From Motacilla alba alba (lineage: Eukaryota; Chordata; Aves; Passeriformes; Motacillidae): a stretch of 64,000 nucleotides of DNA. How positions within the stretch are numbered: the first letter of the stretch is position 1; each line of letters begins with the position of its first letter. The stretch lies in contig NC_052017.1 in assembly GCF_015832195.1 (NCBI RefSeq), positions 68,263,801-68,327,800 on the forward strand, in the 5' to 3' direction. A program made the translations under genes and the position numbers. Below are positions 9,243-23,700 of this stretch, piece by piece. The notes beneath the pieces are model-generated. The model was not told the origin of the DNA and ran no database searches. It saw nothing but the letters and a program-made list of their open reading frames with translations.

Positions 9243-11454
9243 CTGGCTGTGGGACTAACAGCCTCTCACTGTGACCTGTTTTCTTCTCAGCCTGTCTGTA
9301 TGGTGATGAGTTACAGAAACTGAAAATGGTAACCTCTGGGTTTAAGTCTATAATACAGTCTCTAAATCAAAAGCAAACCAGGAACGGGGATAGTGTCCCA
9401 GAAAACATCTCTTATCAGTTGTTTAGCTTATTTTTAAACTTTGTGATGTTAAATATTTAACACTATGAAATTATATAAATCAAATATATATCTAAGGCTT
9501 TATCTGTTTGAAACTGAATTGCAGCTTTTGCTAGCAGATCTTTGCCAGGGTGTAAGAGGACTAGTTCAGTCAAATACAGATCTGTTACTTTCAAATTTTT
9601 AATCCCTTCTGTAATTTTTGATTGAGGCGTCTGGCCTGAGATGCTCTTTTGAAGATAGGCTGAAGTTTCAAATCTGACTATGAATTCAGTGTTCATCTGT
9701 AAAGCACAGCATATCGCAGATTTGTCTTTTCATCTGAATAATGAGATTCTTTGCATAATGTGACTATCTTTCTTTGCCCTATTTGTGATAGCAAAAGGCC
9801 ATAGGTAGTGTCTGCACTCTCCCTCAATTACTTGTGGAATATTTAATGTAAATATAGAGTGAAATTAATATTAACTGGTATTTAAAGAGGCAATAAATAA
9901 GCAGTTTAATTTCAGGGTAAGGTACTTTATGGAGTATTTGAACTGAGAATGACAATGCATCAGCTATGATATTAAAAAACTTGAATACATCTGAGCATAG
10001 TTTTCTGAGAAGGTATTTTAAAATATGCTAATATTCTACAGCTCTACCTATCTGACTTTGAACAAGTTTGAAACACAGTTTTAAATCTCTTTTTCAGGAG
10101 AGAGGTGAAGAAGGGACTAAGTAGATTTTCTATGCTAACAATTCATCCCTTATATGAAACAAAAACTTGGGAGACCTGTTTCAATAGTCATTGCACATCA
10201 AAATTGCTTTCTATCCCTGATGTAAGATTTACATTTGTCTATTATGGTGAAAAGCCCATGCATCATGTTGGCATTCTGTTTCCATATTCAAGCTGATGCT
10301 TCTTTGGATTTGAAAAGTGATGCTGGAAAGAAGCCCATCTGTTGCCTGGAGTCTCTTACGGTGGGGGATAACAATCCTATACAGCTGATCAACCATAGAG
10401 AGGTAGCAGAATGTACATAAGGTGCTGCCTCTGCTGAGTCTAGTGACAAGTGTGGCATTATGTATTTCAGAAGCAACTAATTTTAGATATTCTTTCCAAA
10501 GGAATTTTTACAGGTTTCTCTCAAATGCTAAAATACTAGTCTGAAACATCTGCTGACAGGTGACTCTGTGCACCTGCAAACCCCATGGGGAGAAAAGGCA
10601 GGGAAATGAAGAGGGAGCACCCACTTGCTCAGTGTGCCATGACCTCATCATGGCAGTTTGGTATGGGACGTACCCATGACAGTAACTTAGTGATTGCTTT
10701 CCAATGTTCAGCCTTTCATTGACTTGGAATCATGCTGTGATATTGGATCAAGTCCTGTACAGGAACACACCATCCCATGAGCCGAGCACTAGCCATCCTG
10801 GTAAAAGAGTCATCAAAGGAAAATTGTTTTATCACACAGTGCCCTGCCCGGGCTCAGGATTAACAACACGGCACTGGAAATAATGTGCAGCTCAGTGACA
10901 ACTGGCTTCAAAACAAATCCAGCTATTTAGCCAGAGCTCAAAAGAATAATGTTATGGAGAGGCCATAATTCGGGGTGGGGAGGCCCCTCTGGATTTCCAC
11001 CAAAGCCAGACTGTCTAAGGCTTCAGTAGGAGCAAAGCAACGTCTCATTTTCTTTAGTGCCCTGACACCAATTAACTGAGCCTGCGAGCAGGACGGCGCT
11101 GGCCCTGCCGAAGCCCAGCTGGGGGTGCTGGAGAGCTGAGAACGGCACCATGAGATGCTTTAAACTACTTGAGATGCGCGGAGCAGCAGATCCACCCCCA
11201 TACCGGCGTGTTGTTTCCCTTGTCCGGGTAGTTGCAAATCAAATAGGGAATGAATAAAAATCTTTCTTGTGTTTGCCAGGTGTGTGTCTGCTGAGCAGCT
11301 ATTTTGTTGCTTCCACCATACTTTCTTGGTCTATTTTATATGTCAGACAAAGAATACAGATACCTTGGGTTTCACCTGTACATTTAACAGTTTACTCATA
11401 AAACAAATGTTGTTATCATAGTACTTGATACAAAGGAAGGGTAATGATTTCTGT
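9243..11454. other. Non-coding stretch without recognisable genes
   Basis: Only short open frames (at most 77 codons) occur and none resembles a known protein. A slightly more GC-rich patch at 11080-11220 lacks island-level CpG density. No clear repeat family was identified. Confidence 0.5.
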
Positions 11455-11705
11455 TTGATGGATAGGCAAACTGATGCTTAGATGCTGAGAGACTTGACAA
11501 AAAGATACAACCACCTCCAATCTACCTATGGACAAAACTTCAGCCCTTTAAACTGTGTGCTGGCCAATCTGTTATGCTCAAAATCCACCAGGAGAAAACT
11601 TTCTGACTTAGGATTTGACCTGAAATTTTATAGGAAATGATTGTGCAGCGTGAAACACAGGGAAAAATCCCCGGTGCCAGAGCTGGGATCCAAACTCCTC
11701 TCTGC
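11455..11705 (-). repeat. Ancient MIR/CORE-SINE-like remnant, probably interrupted
   Basis: Two blocks fit the antisense MIR pattern in the right order. Near 11455-11510 there is GGATAGGCAAACTGATGC, like the GATGAGGAAACTGAGGC block. Near 11671-11705 there is GTGCCAGAGCTGGGATCC, like GTGGCAGAGCCGGGATTCG. They lie about 160 bases apart, more than expected for an intact copy. Confidence 0.45.
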
Positions 11706-14700
11706 ACTACCAGGGCCAGCCCACAGGCCATAGCCGTGCTGTGCAAGAGCCTGAGCTCTCTTCTGCAGGTGGGAGTCTCTCCAGCACGGAGGTGCTCTGA
11801 CTTCCCCCTGTCCTCACCTCCTGCTCTTCTACCGTTTCGTGGCTGAGGTGCCCTGAAGTGCGAAACCTGTGATAAAATTCTCTCCAGGGGGACAGGGTTT
11901 CAATTCCAGTCTTAATCATTGGGCTATAATGTAAAAGGGGAAAAATAAAATAATCAGCACGTGCATGCTTGGGAAAATAAATGTGCCAGCTTCTGTGTAT
12001 GGGAGTGGAGGCCTGTTGGTAGTTGGCCCCCTGGGATGTACCAAAATGTGGGGAAGCAGATGATTCAAGACATATTCCCGATATTACTTGCTTTTGCATT
12101 ACTGTTGGCTAGCTGCAGATAATCTGTCTTTCTGCGGCCCTGTCACTCACAAGCCTGAAGCCTCTTTGCCAGGATGTCCATGTTGGCTCTTCTCTCTCTG
12201 TCAATGGACCCCGTGCTGGCTGCCACCAGCAAAGGGCTGCCCTGGAGAGCAGCTGGGGTTTGGTTGTGGCCCTCTGGAAAATGACTGCTTGCATCCCAAC
12301 TTCTTAGCCCCTGCCAGGTCAGGGCCTGAGCACTGCCCTGGGCTGCTTATGGTCTGTGATTCTCTCAGATAACTAGTAGGTTTATAACATTAATATACAA
12401 TGTAAGCCTTTGCCGGGCTGGAGCGTTACCATATCTGATAGCTACTACCACCCCCTCGGGATCCCAGTCATCAGAGGTGTGCAAGGGTGATCTTCACAGA
12501 AATGTAACCAGTACCATATATGCCTCTTCCCTATGCAGGGAAAGGAGGAAGGCATTCCCACATAAGGAGGTGTTCCTCCAGTACACTGCAGAAGCCAGCT
12601 TGGTAAGCTGCCCTGAAGGGTAGATGTTACAGTTCTACAGAACGACCAATACAATGTTTTGGCAATTGACTGAGTGGAGGTTAGAGAGATGCAAAATTAC
12701 ATATTCATGCAAGCTGTTGTTAATTCAATTATTTCCTTGTGTTTTGGGAGTTCTGGTTTGAGAAATACTAAGTTTGTTGCTGTAGTATGAACTAGAATTC
12801 ACACAACTCAGTGTGCCTCATTGCTTTAGATTTCTTCTAGCTTGGTCTGCATGAAAGAGCTGGCAAAGACTTGTGTATGGCTCAGAAAGGTCTGTCCCAG
12901 GCACTAAGGGGGATTAGTCATACAGATATATGCATACTTCTTTTTTTTTCATGTTGCTGTGGGGTATCCCCGCTTGCTCCCAGACCTCCTACGCAAAAGG
13001 CATGAGCACAAAGTTACTTACCTGCAGCACCCTAGCTAGTAGTGCAGATCCAACACTGCTGACATAGAGCCCTGACATTTGAGAATTACTTCCTTGCCGC
13101 ACATCTGTGCTGCCCAGCCCCTTCCCCTCCCCCTTTCTTTGCTACCTGCAGTATTGCAAACCCCAAGAGCAATGAGCAGAGCTGAGAAATCCCCCAAATT
13201 CAGTTATCCGTGCAGCTACTCTCACAGCACTCAACATGTGCATTGCTTCCCCCATTGGGTTTTTTGACCTTTTCTGTGGCCTATTGTCATCTAGCATCCT
13301 GTGTTCACATCACCTCACAAGCCAAAATAGTTTGTTCGGGGATTAATTTCTGTGGTTCAGGGGCTCAACCTGACAAGTAAGGTACCAGCAGTCAAAGCTT
13401 GCAGCAAAACCCCAAGTAAAAAATTGAAAGAGAGATAAATTCCTTTCCTTCTCGTCTCTCTGCAAACTCAAATGATCAACCTAAAGGATTCTCCATACAT
13501 TTTTGGATAAAGAGGCATCATAGCCTTTTTTTCTCCCTTTTAATTGCTTTGTCCCATAACAGAATCCCGCACTCCTGCAGGTTTACCTCGTGGGAAGATA
13601 GCATAGCAAGGTATGTGTAATTTCTTCCCGTTCTTGAACTACTGAAATGATAGCACAATTGTTCCTGGAAAAGTGTGCATTAGTGTTTGTGATAATAAAT
13701 ACACAAATATGAAAAATTATTGTGGTTTAGAGGTAGGACAGTCAGGGGAATATATACAAGTCTGGGAAGTAAGAACAATTCATTTTTTCTACTGACAATC
13801 TCCTTGGCCATGGGGAAGTAGCATAGACTCTTGTTTAGAACAGTCATTCACTCAAGTTCATTTATCTTGATTTTTTGATGCCTATCTTGAAACAGATGGG
13901 ATGGGAGCACCAAAGGGCCACTCAGCCGCTGTATCAGCATATTCCTTAGAGAACCCTTGGCAATAGGCACTCATGGGAGCAAGCTTGGGTTGAGCTCTCA
14001 GAAAAAAAAAAGCTATTTTGAAAGAAGGGCTTTAAGGCCAAGGTTATGAAAATGCTGGTTATCATGAATGCTTATTTCAAAAGGTCAGCTAGCGCCCAAG
14101 ATGAGTGTTCCAGGAGAGTGAGGGAAGGAAGGGCGTCTCCCCTGCTGCTGCTCTTTCTCTGGGGAATCACAGCCCACAAGTGACATGAAGGCTGACAGCA
14201 TTCTGCCCGCTGCTTGAAAAGGGGCCAAGGGTGATGAAGCTTGGATGCACTCTGCTCAAGAATACCGTTGCTGTGACCGAAAGTTGCTCCACAGCAGAGC
14301 TGTAAATTATGATGGTGGTTTAGAGCTGATCTTAGGAGGCCTTGCTGCCATGTAATAGGGTTATCTCTTCAACCAAGGTTGCTTTAACTGTAAGAAAGGA
14401 TAGGAAAATATAAACAGAAATATGAGAGAAATGAGAACAAGAACATGCACTACATGTTCCTGGGCTGTGTAAATGAGTCATAGAATTGAGTTTAAAAAAA
14501 TAATAAGAAATTAGAAACCTCTGTGGATAACTAGTCATCTGCTTTATTAGTGATATAATAGGATTTGAACAGGAACATTTAGTCTGGGACTAACAGAAAC
14601 TGATTTCTTCCCTTCTTTTTCTACCAAAATCTTTAACCAAGATGTGCATACACTGCTCCATTTCAAACATCTCTGTTTCATGGCAGACTTCAAACTTTTT

Positions 14701-17700
14701 ACTTCATCTGTTGCAGTACAGGCAGATTTGGATATGATTGAATACATAACCTGATGGTTTATGGATCACACTTAAATTTCTCTGAGCATTGCTCTAACAA
14801 CATCATAGAACAAACATTGAGCTGCTTGCATAATCTCGTAGGTGTCAGTGGTTTTGCTGCAGAGGCATTTAGTCAAACAATTCTCCCCAGCAATATGTTC
14901 TGAAGCACAGTGGTGTTTTCAGACCTGCTGGAAACATGCCAGGCTTCTGCTGAGCCTTACATGTGCTGGGCCATGACTTGGATTAAGGCTGTGTGAATGT
15001 ATTGCCTTCACTGTTCACTAATTGTAATGGTTTCATTCCTTATGCTGTAGTGACTAATCTCTATTTGCATGGACCTGGCAGGTAATGCTCCTAAAGCTCT
15101 TCTTACGGTTTCTGATGAGGGCTGATACTTGACTTTCTAATGCCCATGTCCTCTCCCCATGACACTGCTTCTGGAAAGCCTTTTTCTCAAAGACAAATTT
15201 CAATTTCATTTTGATTGTCATATCCAGCCTCCTTGCTTGACTTGCCATCCTGGAGCAGCATAAAACCTAAAACCTTTCTTTCACTATGTTGAAAGGTCTC
15301 TAGAGAACAATGACACTGTGATAGTTCTTTGTGTAGTACATAGCATCTATTATTTGCTTTCTCACTTGCACAACACAATTGTATTTTGGAAAACTGCCTG
15401 CTTACAATTACATGCTGGGATTCATATAAAAGATTATGAAAATAACATTTGCTTCAAGCAGATGTTGGACTGCATGCTTGTGTATGCCTCCAGGATCTGT
15501 GTGTGTGAGCACCTTGCTAAAAATCTTTTATCCACACCATCCTACTCAGCAGCTGTATGGAACATTTATACTGTTCACTTTCCTTTAAACCCTGCTGAGA
15601 TCTTTTCTTGGGGTGAAGACTCTGTGTGATGAGGAGGAAATGGCAGTGGTCTAGTCAGATGTCTAGACCGCATAATTTTTCCCTGACCCCCTTCAGAATG
15701 TAGAGGTGAGGGCTGTGTAGATGAATAGTTTTAGGCTGAAGGTGTCTTACATGACATACTAACCCCTCCGTGCTACAGGACATGTTGTGTAAAGGGAGAG
15801 CTGGCTCAGAGCCAGCAGCATCTGAAAAATGCAGAAATCATGTGCTGCCATGTGTAAGGGGTGCTGCTCAGGAAGGCTTCCTCTGGCTTCCCCTAGAGTT
15901 AGAAAGACACATGCAGAGCCAAGGGTTGAGCTGCAGCTTGTGCAAATTTGGACTTTGGGCTTTAAAGATTAACTCTGTTTTTCCCAGAGCCCAGGACTGT
16001 GCAGGATCATGTGCCAAACTGGTTCTTAAATTAAAAATGTGGGTGTGTGGAGAGAAATGATTGTATGTAAATGATGTCATGCAATGTGAAAGAAGAGAAA
16101 GTGAGCCTTTGTTTCCTTCTGCATGTGATTTTCCAAATAGAGCAACCTTTGCTGCATTCAGACGGTGTACAGGACTAACAGGAAACCAGCTATCAGCATG
16201 AAAACCAAGGACAAGTCTTCTGTAGGATCCAGAATCAAAACTAAATAACTTGCATGAAGATAGGGCTGTGAGTCTTGGATGTAAATCTTCACTATTGATA
16301 ATAAAAGAAATAAATTTTTTTGTCAACAGAAAGGCTCATCCTAAACTGGGTAGAAGTCTTCACTTAATCTTAACATCTGTGGGGTACCAAGTTTAAGCAC
16401 TCAGCTGAGTTCCCTCAGTATGTAATGTCAGCTTTTATTACTTGATAACCTGTGTTTATAAAGCCAATCTATGCAGTCCAAGATGCCATTTCTGTTACCT
16501 GCATAAATATCTTAAATTTCACTGGTAGTTTTTAATGTCAGAAGTACTTATACAGCATTGGATTAGCATTAATTAGAATAGCTAACAGTTACTGCAGACA
16601 GCCTAAGCACGGCTGCAATTACAGCCACCTCCTCTATAAAAGTGAAGCCAAAAGATTTTAACCCAGTTTTTAATGAAGTTATATCTCTGTGTCTGTATTC
16701 CAGAACTCTACCTTGGAAATGAAGCCATATTCAGAAAAAGTCTCACATCTTTATCTTATATTTGTAATGTGAAAGACTGAAGGATGAGCTTAATTTCTTG
16801 GGACTTGAACTGCTACTGTTGTTAAATCTAAGAGGAACCTAGTGACAGAACTTCAGTGGATGTACTTCCCCAGCAGGTGCCTCTGTAGGCTTTGATCCAT
16901 GGAACACTGCAATTTAATATTCTTAATAAATAATATTAGGATTTTGGCAGTTGTCTCTATTACAAAACAGACATCTCTCAATCTCTGTCAGTCAACACTT
17001 TTATGGAGGAGCTGTTATTGAGGAGTCGAGATCAGGTCTGTTCTATAGTGTCTTTTCCATGTAACTACCAGGCAGGTTGTAACTACTCAGAAAAAAAGTT
17101 TTTCAAAATACCCGCCTCAATACTGAACCCTGTGAATGAAAGTCCTGTGAAGTGAATTGATTGCATCAACCTGCAGCCTGATTCTGCAGCTTCTCACTTA
17201 CAATGCTGGCTTGTAAGAGCTCTTGCAGGAAGAGCTTGTGAAAAAGGAGAAGTTGTTTAAAAGTCCTGTCCTTCCTTCCTTCCTTCCTCTGTTGGACTGC
17301 TGTGGAGGTGTCTAAGTCCTGCAGAATACTTTGAAATTTGTTTGACTTTGTATTTGCCTTGCTGAGGGTTATGCTGAAGGGCTCTGAAGAGAATAGGCTT
17401 TGAGCTCACTTAGAAAATGCAACAAAAATGGTGAAGGCTGCATGCAGGGATTAAAAAAAGGCCAGATCCTGAGCTGTCTGTCAGCCATGTAGAAGCTGAT
17501 CCCAGTATAACAGTAGTGTGGTGTCTTAGCAGGTGTATTGTACCAGCTCTTGAAAAGGAAATTGTGAGAGAAAGCAAAGGGACCACATACATAATGAAAT
17601 TACATTATGAGTAACAAAAGCACCACCAGGCCTGTGGGCCTCCCTTTCTCCAGGATCTGTTTGAGCCTTCATTTCTTTGTAACTGGGCACTGTTTCATTT

Positions 17701-20700
17701 CCACGCCTGTTTAGAAAACCTTTCCCTTTTTGGTGGCCCAGGCTGCCTCACACAAGAGTAGTGCCACAATGTTCCCTGTGGTGACTTACCAACATGCTGG
17801 CTAGGAGCGGCCCAGTGCCAGTACTAGCCCAAGGATGTCAAGGCTGGTTAGAGGTAGACAAAGATGGAAGAACTGGAAAACGAAATATGGTGGAGCTTAG
17901 GAAAACCTTCAGATGCTCCTGATGCAACAGAAGAATGGTGGAAGCAACTGCTGCTGTTTCCCTGATGGTTGCTGCCTCTCTGAGTATACCCATCCCTTCC
18001 TCAATCTCTTGACTTGCTTTTCAGGGCTTTGAACAAGACAAAACTGGATACTTCAATATCCTTCCTGAACCATATGCATAACATCTTTCCTTTTAATTCT
18101 TCAGAAATTGAGTGATGCTGTAGAGTTCAGATTTTACTATTCATATATTCCCTGCAGGTGCTCCTTGCGCCCAGCATGGTCCCAGCAATGGAATTCTGTG
18201 TCGCCTTTTCCAACAGGCAGTGAATTGACCACACTTGTATTGTGATTTTAATCTAAATTCCTGAGAAAAGGCCAAGATCCATAATTTCACCTCAAAAAAT
18301 CATGCTGTCTTGTATCAATTTTACTGCCTTCTTGTTCTATTGCTTTAGAAGAACTTTGCTCTGAATACAGAGCTATTTCCTAATAACAGCAAATCTCTAG
18401 TTTACTCATGAGTGTGAAGTCTCGCTGCCTTGAAACATGGGCCTTCTTGGTTGGAATGGCTGAGTTCTGAGAAGATAAGGGAAAAGATAAAAGGCTCATA
18501 TCTTAAGACATTGATTTGTGGTTTGAAGGAATTCTATAGTGTGTGAGGAGATAAACATGAGATGAAGCCTAAACCAAAACTCCAATAATTTACTTTGAAA
18601 CCAAATTTAAAAAAAAACCAAAAAAGATCCTAAAATCTCATCATGTCTCTTTATTAAAGGCTAACACTGTCTTCTAGTGAATTTTCTAAGTGTCCTTTTA
18701 AAAAGTTAAACCAGTATGATTTCCTCTTGATCTTTCTTGAGTTCAACTTGTGACTGTTACTAGGAGGAAGTCGGCTGCTGATGTTTTGCATGAAGTTATA
18801 CTGTCTTGCTGATATGTACACAAATTGAACTTCTGCCAATTACTTCTGTGCTCACCATAAGAAGCTGAATCTTGACGTCAAAGACAGATCAGAAACAAGA
18901 TAGTGGTGTACAGATGGGCTGCCTTTGATGGGTGATTGTTTAGTTTTTGTTGTTTTGTTGGTTTTTTTTTTACACAAATGCAGTGTGCTAAGAAATTTTT
19001 ATTGAACTTTCTGTAATTAATTCAATTTAATATCAAGAGTTGGATTTGTAGATGCTACTCTAGTCCCTCTCAGACCTGCCTGGAAAATCACTAAGACAGA
19101 GAAACTCATGATATACTCATGATTTTCTCATCAAGGGAAGTCCCCACTGGATGGTGAAGCAAATCTAGACCCACCTCTTGTTTGGCATGTGAAAAAATTT
19201 GCCCTTTAGCATATTGGCTCCAGGAAAATCATTATGCCTCCCAGTCTTCCTGTGTAGTATTCCAAATTAAGAATATTACAGATGTTACAGAAGGCACCTC
19301 TTACCTTGCTGCTTCAGGTGTGTGCCTGGCACAGTTTCATACCCAAGTCTCCACTGCTGTAGTATGTAAGATTAAAACCAGCACATCTCTCCAGCCACAT
19401 AAATTTGGCCTAATTTTTGGTGAACTTCTTTTCCTTTTAGTCACTACATGTATGTGCATATGCCTGTACTTACATGAAAAGCGTGTACTCTCATATGTAA
19501 TAAAAAGTAAAGGACTGAGTATAAGGCCTGCACAAAAGCACAGAATTATATTTTTTCTTCCAAAGTAGATTTTTTTTCTAAAAATTTTCTATTAGGAAAT
19601 GCAGCAAAGATGAGGTAGCCATTTTAACTAAATTTATATAATGAATATTTTCCAAAAGATCAAAAATCTTGATACACTGACTGCATATAAAATTTTAAAA
19701 ACTTGAACTGAAATCAATGCCTTCCTACTCTTTCTGTGACCTTGGACCTTTTCTGGCTGCTTGATGGACTCCCAAATGCTTTTTACAGAGAGGGTTTTTC
19801 CTCCATCTAGAACTGCAGTTCTTCAGTTTTTTATTTGTAGAGCTTACACTGTTTCCTTTCTAAACATATCTTTTCCCTCCCTCACATTATTAGAAAATTT
19901 AATTTCATGGAGGTCACTTGGGAGACTCAATAACCAGTGGTTTTTTTTTTTTTTGTAATATTGCAAATATACAGTAAGGTAAATTTGTTATGTACATTTA
20001 GGAGTTTCCTGGCAAAGCTGAAAGTAATAATCTCAGGTTTATGAAGTTCCATTCTTTATCAGGGATCTAATGGTTTGCCAAATATACAGGAAGATGATAA
20101 ATAATATTTAATGTGCTGAATGATGGCATTCAGGTGGCCAGAGAAAAAAGTTCTGAATGAAAGTGCACTTCAGTTTTATTTCGGGTTGATTTAAATGGGA
20201 ATCTGTAACTAACCATTTGAGTTGACTACCACATTGACTTTTACAGCCAACATTTACCAAAACTGACAGAAGATCCCCGATGTGTTTTCACTCCTTCACT
20301 GTAAAACCGTGTCTAGTGCAATACAACATTTCACAGGGCAGTAGAACAGTGTTTTCAGCTCATTGTTCCAGAAGGGAGATTGCCTCAGAGACAAGAGCAC
20401 TCCTGTGCAGGTCCCAGCCCTGTGCTTGATAACTCCCATGCAGGTATGAATGAGATCCGAGGCTGTGGTATGGAATTGCTCATGAACAGTTGGTTTTGCT
20501 GTGAACTGTGCTCTCAAGCAAGAGGAACCAACATTTCTACCAACATTTTCTGGTAACCCACAGCACCCACATCCTCTGCAAGTGAGAGGCAATAGGTAGC
20601 AAGGATGATAAAGGTGCTGTGTATGCTCCCTGCAGCTCACAGGTCACAATGAGGTTATTAATGATAGAAAACCTAAATGTTAGCACTCAGCCCCCAGGGC

Positions 20701-23700
20701 AGGGCAACCACTCTTCCCCTCACCTTTTGAAGAGCAAATTAAAGGTTACAAACAAAATTTTATGTTTGTTTTATGATATTCGAATTACTCCACTGGAACA
20801 GTATTTGCTATTACTGTACTCAGGTGAAAAAGAAATTGTTCCGGCATTAGGCTTGACACAATGATGAAACAAGTTGCCCAGCACTATTCAGAGTAAGTCT
20901 ATGGCAAAACAGCTTTGGATATCTTGCAAGTGCCACAAATTTGAGATCACCTTTAATAATTTTGTGCTTTCCTCCAGGTTTTTAATGAGCGATAATAGAA
21001 TGACAGCAAAATGCAATGTTATAAAGGGAAGTTTCTCAGGGACCAGTCAACAAACTGATGACAGCAAAGAAAATACAAGAGGCCCTGCTGTGGAAGGTTT
21101 TGTTTTCATTCTGTGTGCTAGGGGGATCTGCTTCCTGGTTGGTATGTAGAAATCGTGTGGTGTTTCTTTAAATAGCTGTCATTATCTTGTGCATTTCCCA
21201 ATCTGAAGTGATTTGAAAATCACTGTGGTTCTTCTATAACAAGTAGATGAACCGATGTTTGTATCAATAGAAAACAGTTTGTATGAACCCTAGAGTGCTA
21301 ATGGAATTTCTTTAGAAGATGTTTGGCTTGGGCATGAAGGAAAGGCATTTAGAGTATGTCAAAGATTTTGGAAAATGTAAGCTGCTTGGTCACCTCCATC
21401 TGTATCTGGTAGTTGGTCATTCTCTTCAGTATTTCAGGACAACAAGAGACTGAAGTTCAATAATACCTAACGTGAGGCTAATTTTGGTTGGAAAAGACTG
21501 TGACTTGCTTTTCCCACAGGCTTGTTTTCCTGATGGTAGTTTCTGGAACTTTGCCGTCCCGGAAAGCTGTTCTCTGTGCCTCGCATCTCATCACAAGCTT
21601 TCTCTGCCATCTGGCACTCTCAGGAGCTAAGCCAGCTTTCTGCTTCATCTCACTACTCCCACTCAGAAGAGTTTTCAGAGCAGGGCAGAGTTGCACATAC
21701 AGTTGCAAGGGGGTCCTTTTTTGTAACCTAGGACAGCACTGTAGAGATTTTCCACTCTTTTTGTGTGGGTACAAATGCTTTGCACGGTCTGGTTGACAGG
21801 TCCAGTGTGGCCTCTGAGGGAAGTGGAGATGATGCCTGTTTCATCTGGTTTTGCACTTGAGTTCAAGTGGCAAAAAAACTGGCAGACTCTTCATTTGCGA
21901 CACAGCTACTGGTTTCCAGGAGTAAGAAACACATCGTGGCTGGTGAAAGAAAGGTTCGCCTGTCTGAAGTCTCAAAATAAATTATTGTTTCTTGGTGACA
22001 ACTGGCAAAAGCCTTCTGGAGAACATCATGAATGGAGAACCAGAGGCCTCTGGGAGCTGGCCCTTAGAACAGGGTGATTTGTACAGGGGATAACAGAGCA
22101 GCAGATGGGGCAGAAGAGTCAAATCTATTGAGGGGTTTTGACGAGGGTTATTAGACGAGAGGCAGCTACTGGTTTCACCCATAACTGTGCCACACATGGC
22201 AGAGTTATTTGAAGATATAATGTAAGCATATTTGAATAAAACCATGCAGCATTTACTCTTGCCTTGGCATTTAGTGCTCTAACTTGCTGCCTAGCAGTTT
22301 GAAATAAGTTATGTACTAAAGACTGGTATGGCAACAGCAGGCCCAGGGTGCGTGTCAGGCTAACCAAGAGGTGCATTCTGATGGCTCTTGCAGAACTTGA
22401 CTTGGGTCTTTCACTGATGTAAACTAAGGCATGGCCATGTGGCATGATCGCCACCTGGATCTGGGGTGTTTTTTCACCCCAGAGGTGAAGGTTTTTTGGT
22501 GTGCTCAAATCCGCAATGGAGCAAGACTCTAGGAGAAGGATAACAAACAGATTAGAGTTGAAAAGGCTTGACATGAACACCTGCACATTGATCTTGCTGC
22601 ACTACTTCATAGAAGAGTCATATTTCTTTGCCATGGGTCTAAATATTCCATTATATTGTTTGTTCACTGCTTATTTTGTCAATCTGCAGAGAAGGAGAGC
22701 ATAATATGGACCCAAATATCTCCAGGCAAGACTGGTAAAGTGGGTAAAGTAATGTTCAGTCTCTAACTGATACTCATTTTACTGCTTTACTGTGATTTAT
22801 AAAAATAAAAATGTTTCTTAGTGTAAAATAGCAAAACAAGTGTTTTACTCTGACAAGCATTTTTACCTTCTAGGATTTTTGGTTTCATGATTGATTAAAG
22901 ATAATTTTTTCTTTGGTAATGAAATTACTATTAAAATATCGGTACATGCAAAAGAAGAGAATATTAAAATTGGGTTATTGAGATTCATGTTATTAATTTT
23001 AAATTTCTTTAATTTTTGTATTCATCATCTAAAATTCAGTCCTTGATTTAGACTATGACAGGATATATTGACAGACACCCACAGGAAACTATTAATACAG
23101 TTTTTCCCCCCCGTGGCTCTTTCTCAGTCATGCCTTCTTAAAATAGGGGGAGAAAGTAATGACTTGACATGGATTAGTATCTGTGGTATAAGGATCTAGT
23201 GGAAATTTTTCTTCTCAAGATGCAGTGTAGAGACAAGAAAGGAAGTGGGATGTCAAGTTGGAAGCTTCAGGATCTGATTCAGATACAGAATATGTCAGTT
23301 ATTAATTTCAGTGTTTGAATCTTCATTTCACCACTGACACAAGAGAAAAGGCAAAACTGGAATTATGGGTGAAAGAATTCATACTATGTAATGTATGTCC
23401 ACTGAAGTACAGCTACAAAGTTTACTCTTCAAAGCAAGAATGCAGAGTAAAGAATATTGGTTGCACTACTTCAGTGTAAACAAAAGATGTCACTATCAGA
23501 CACAAAAAGCAATGAGGTAATTAAAGCTCATTCTGAAACTATTCAGGTCTTACCATTAAGCTTTAATAATGATTATTTTTAGTTTCTTTCTTTCTACAAA
23601 GGGAAACCACTGAAGACACTCTATAAAACTACTTCATCTGAAAAAAAACCCAAAACCCCTACCCCAAATTCTGTTTTAAAATGTTCCTTTTTTGATAGGA

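Noticed and set aside
8992..9323. Open frames with a long KEGR repeat
   Set aside because: They are produced entirely by the (GGAA)n microsatellite.
21478..21796. Overlapping 98- and 102-codon open frames on opposite strands
   Set aside because: No similarity to any known protein, no initiation or splice context, and neither frame stands out.
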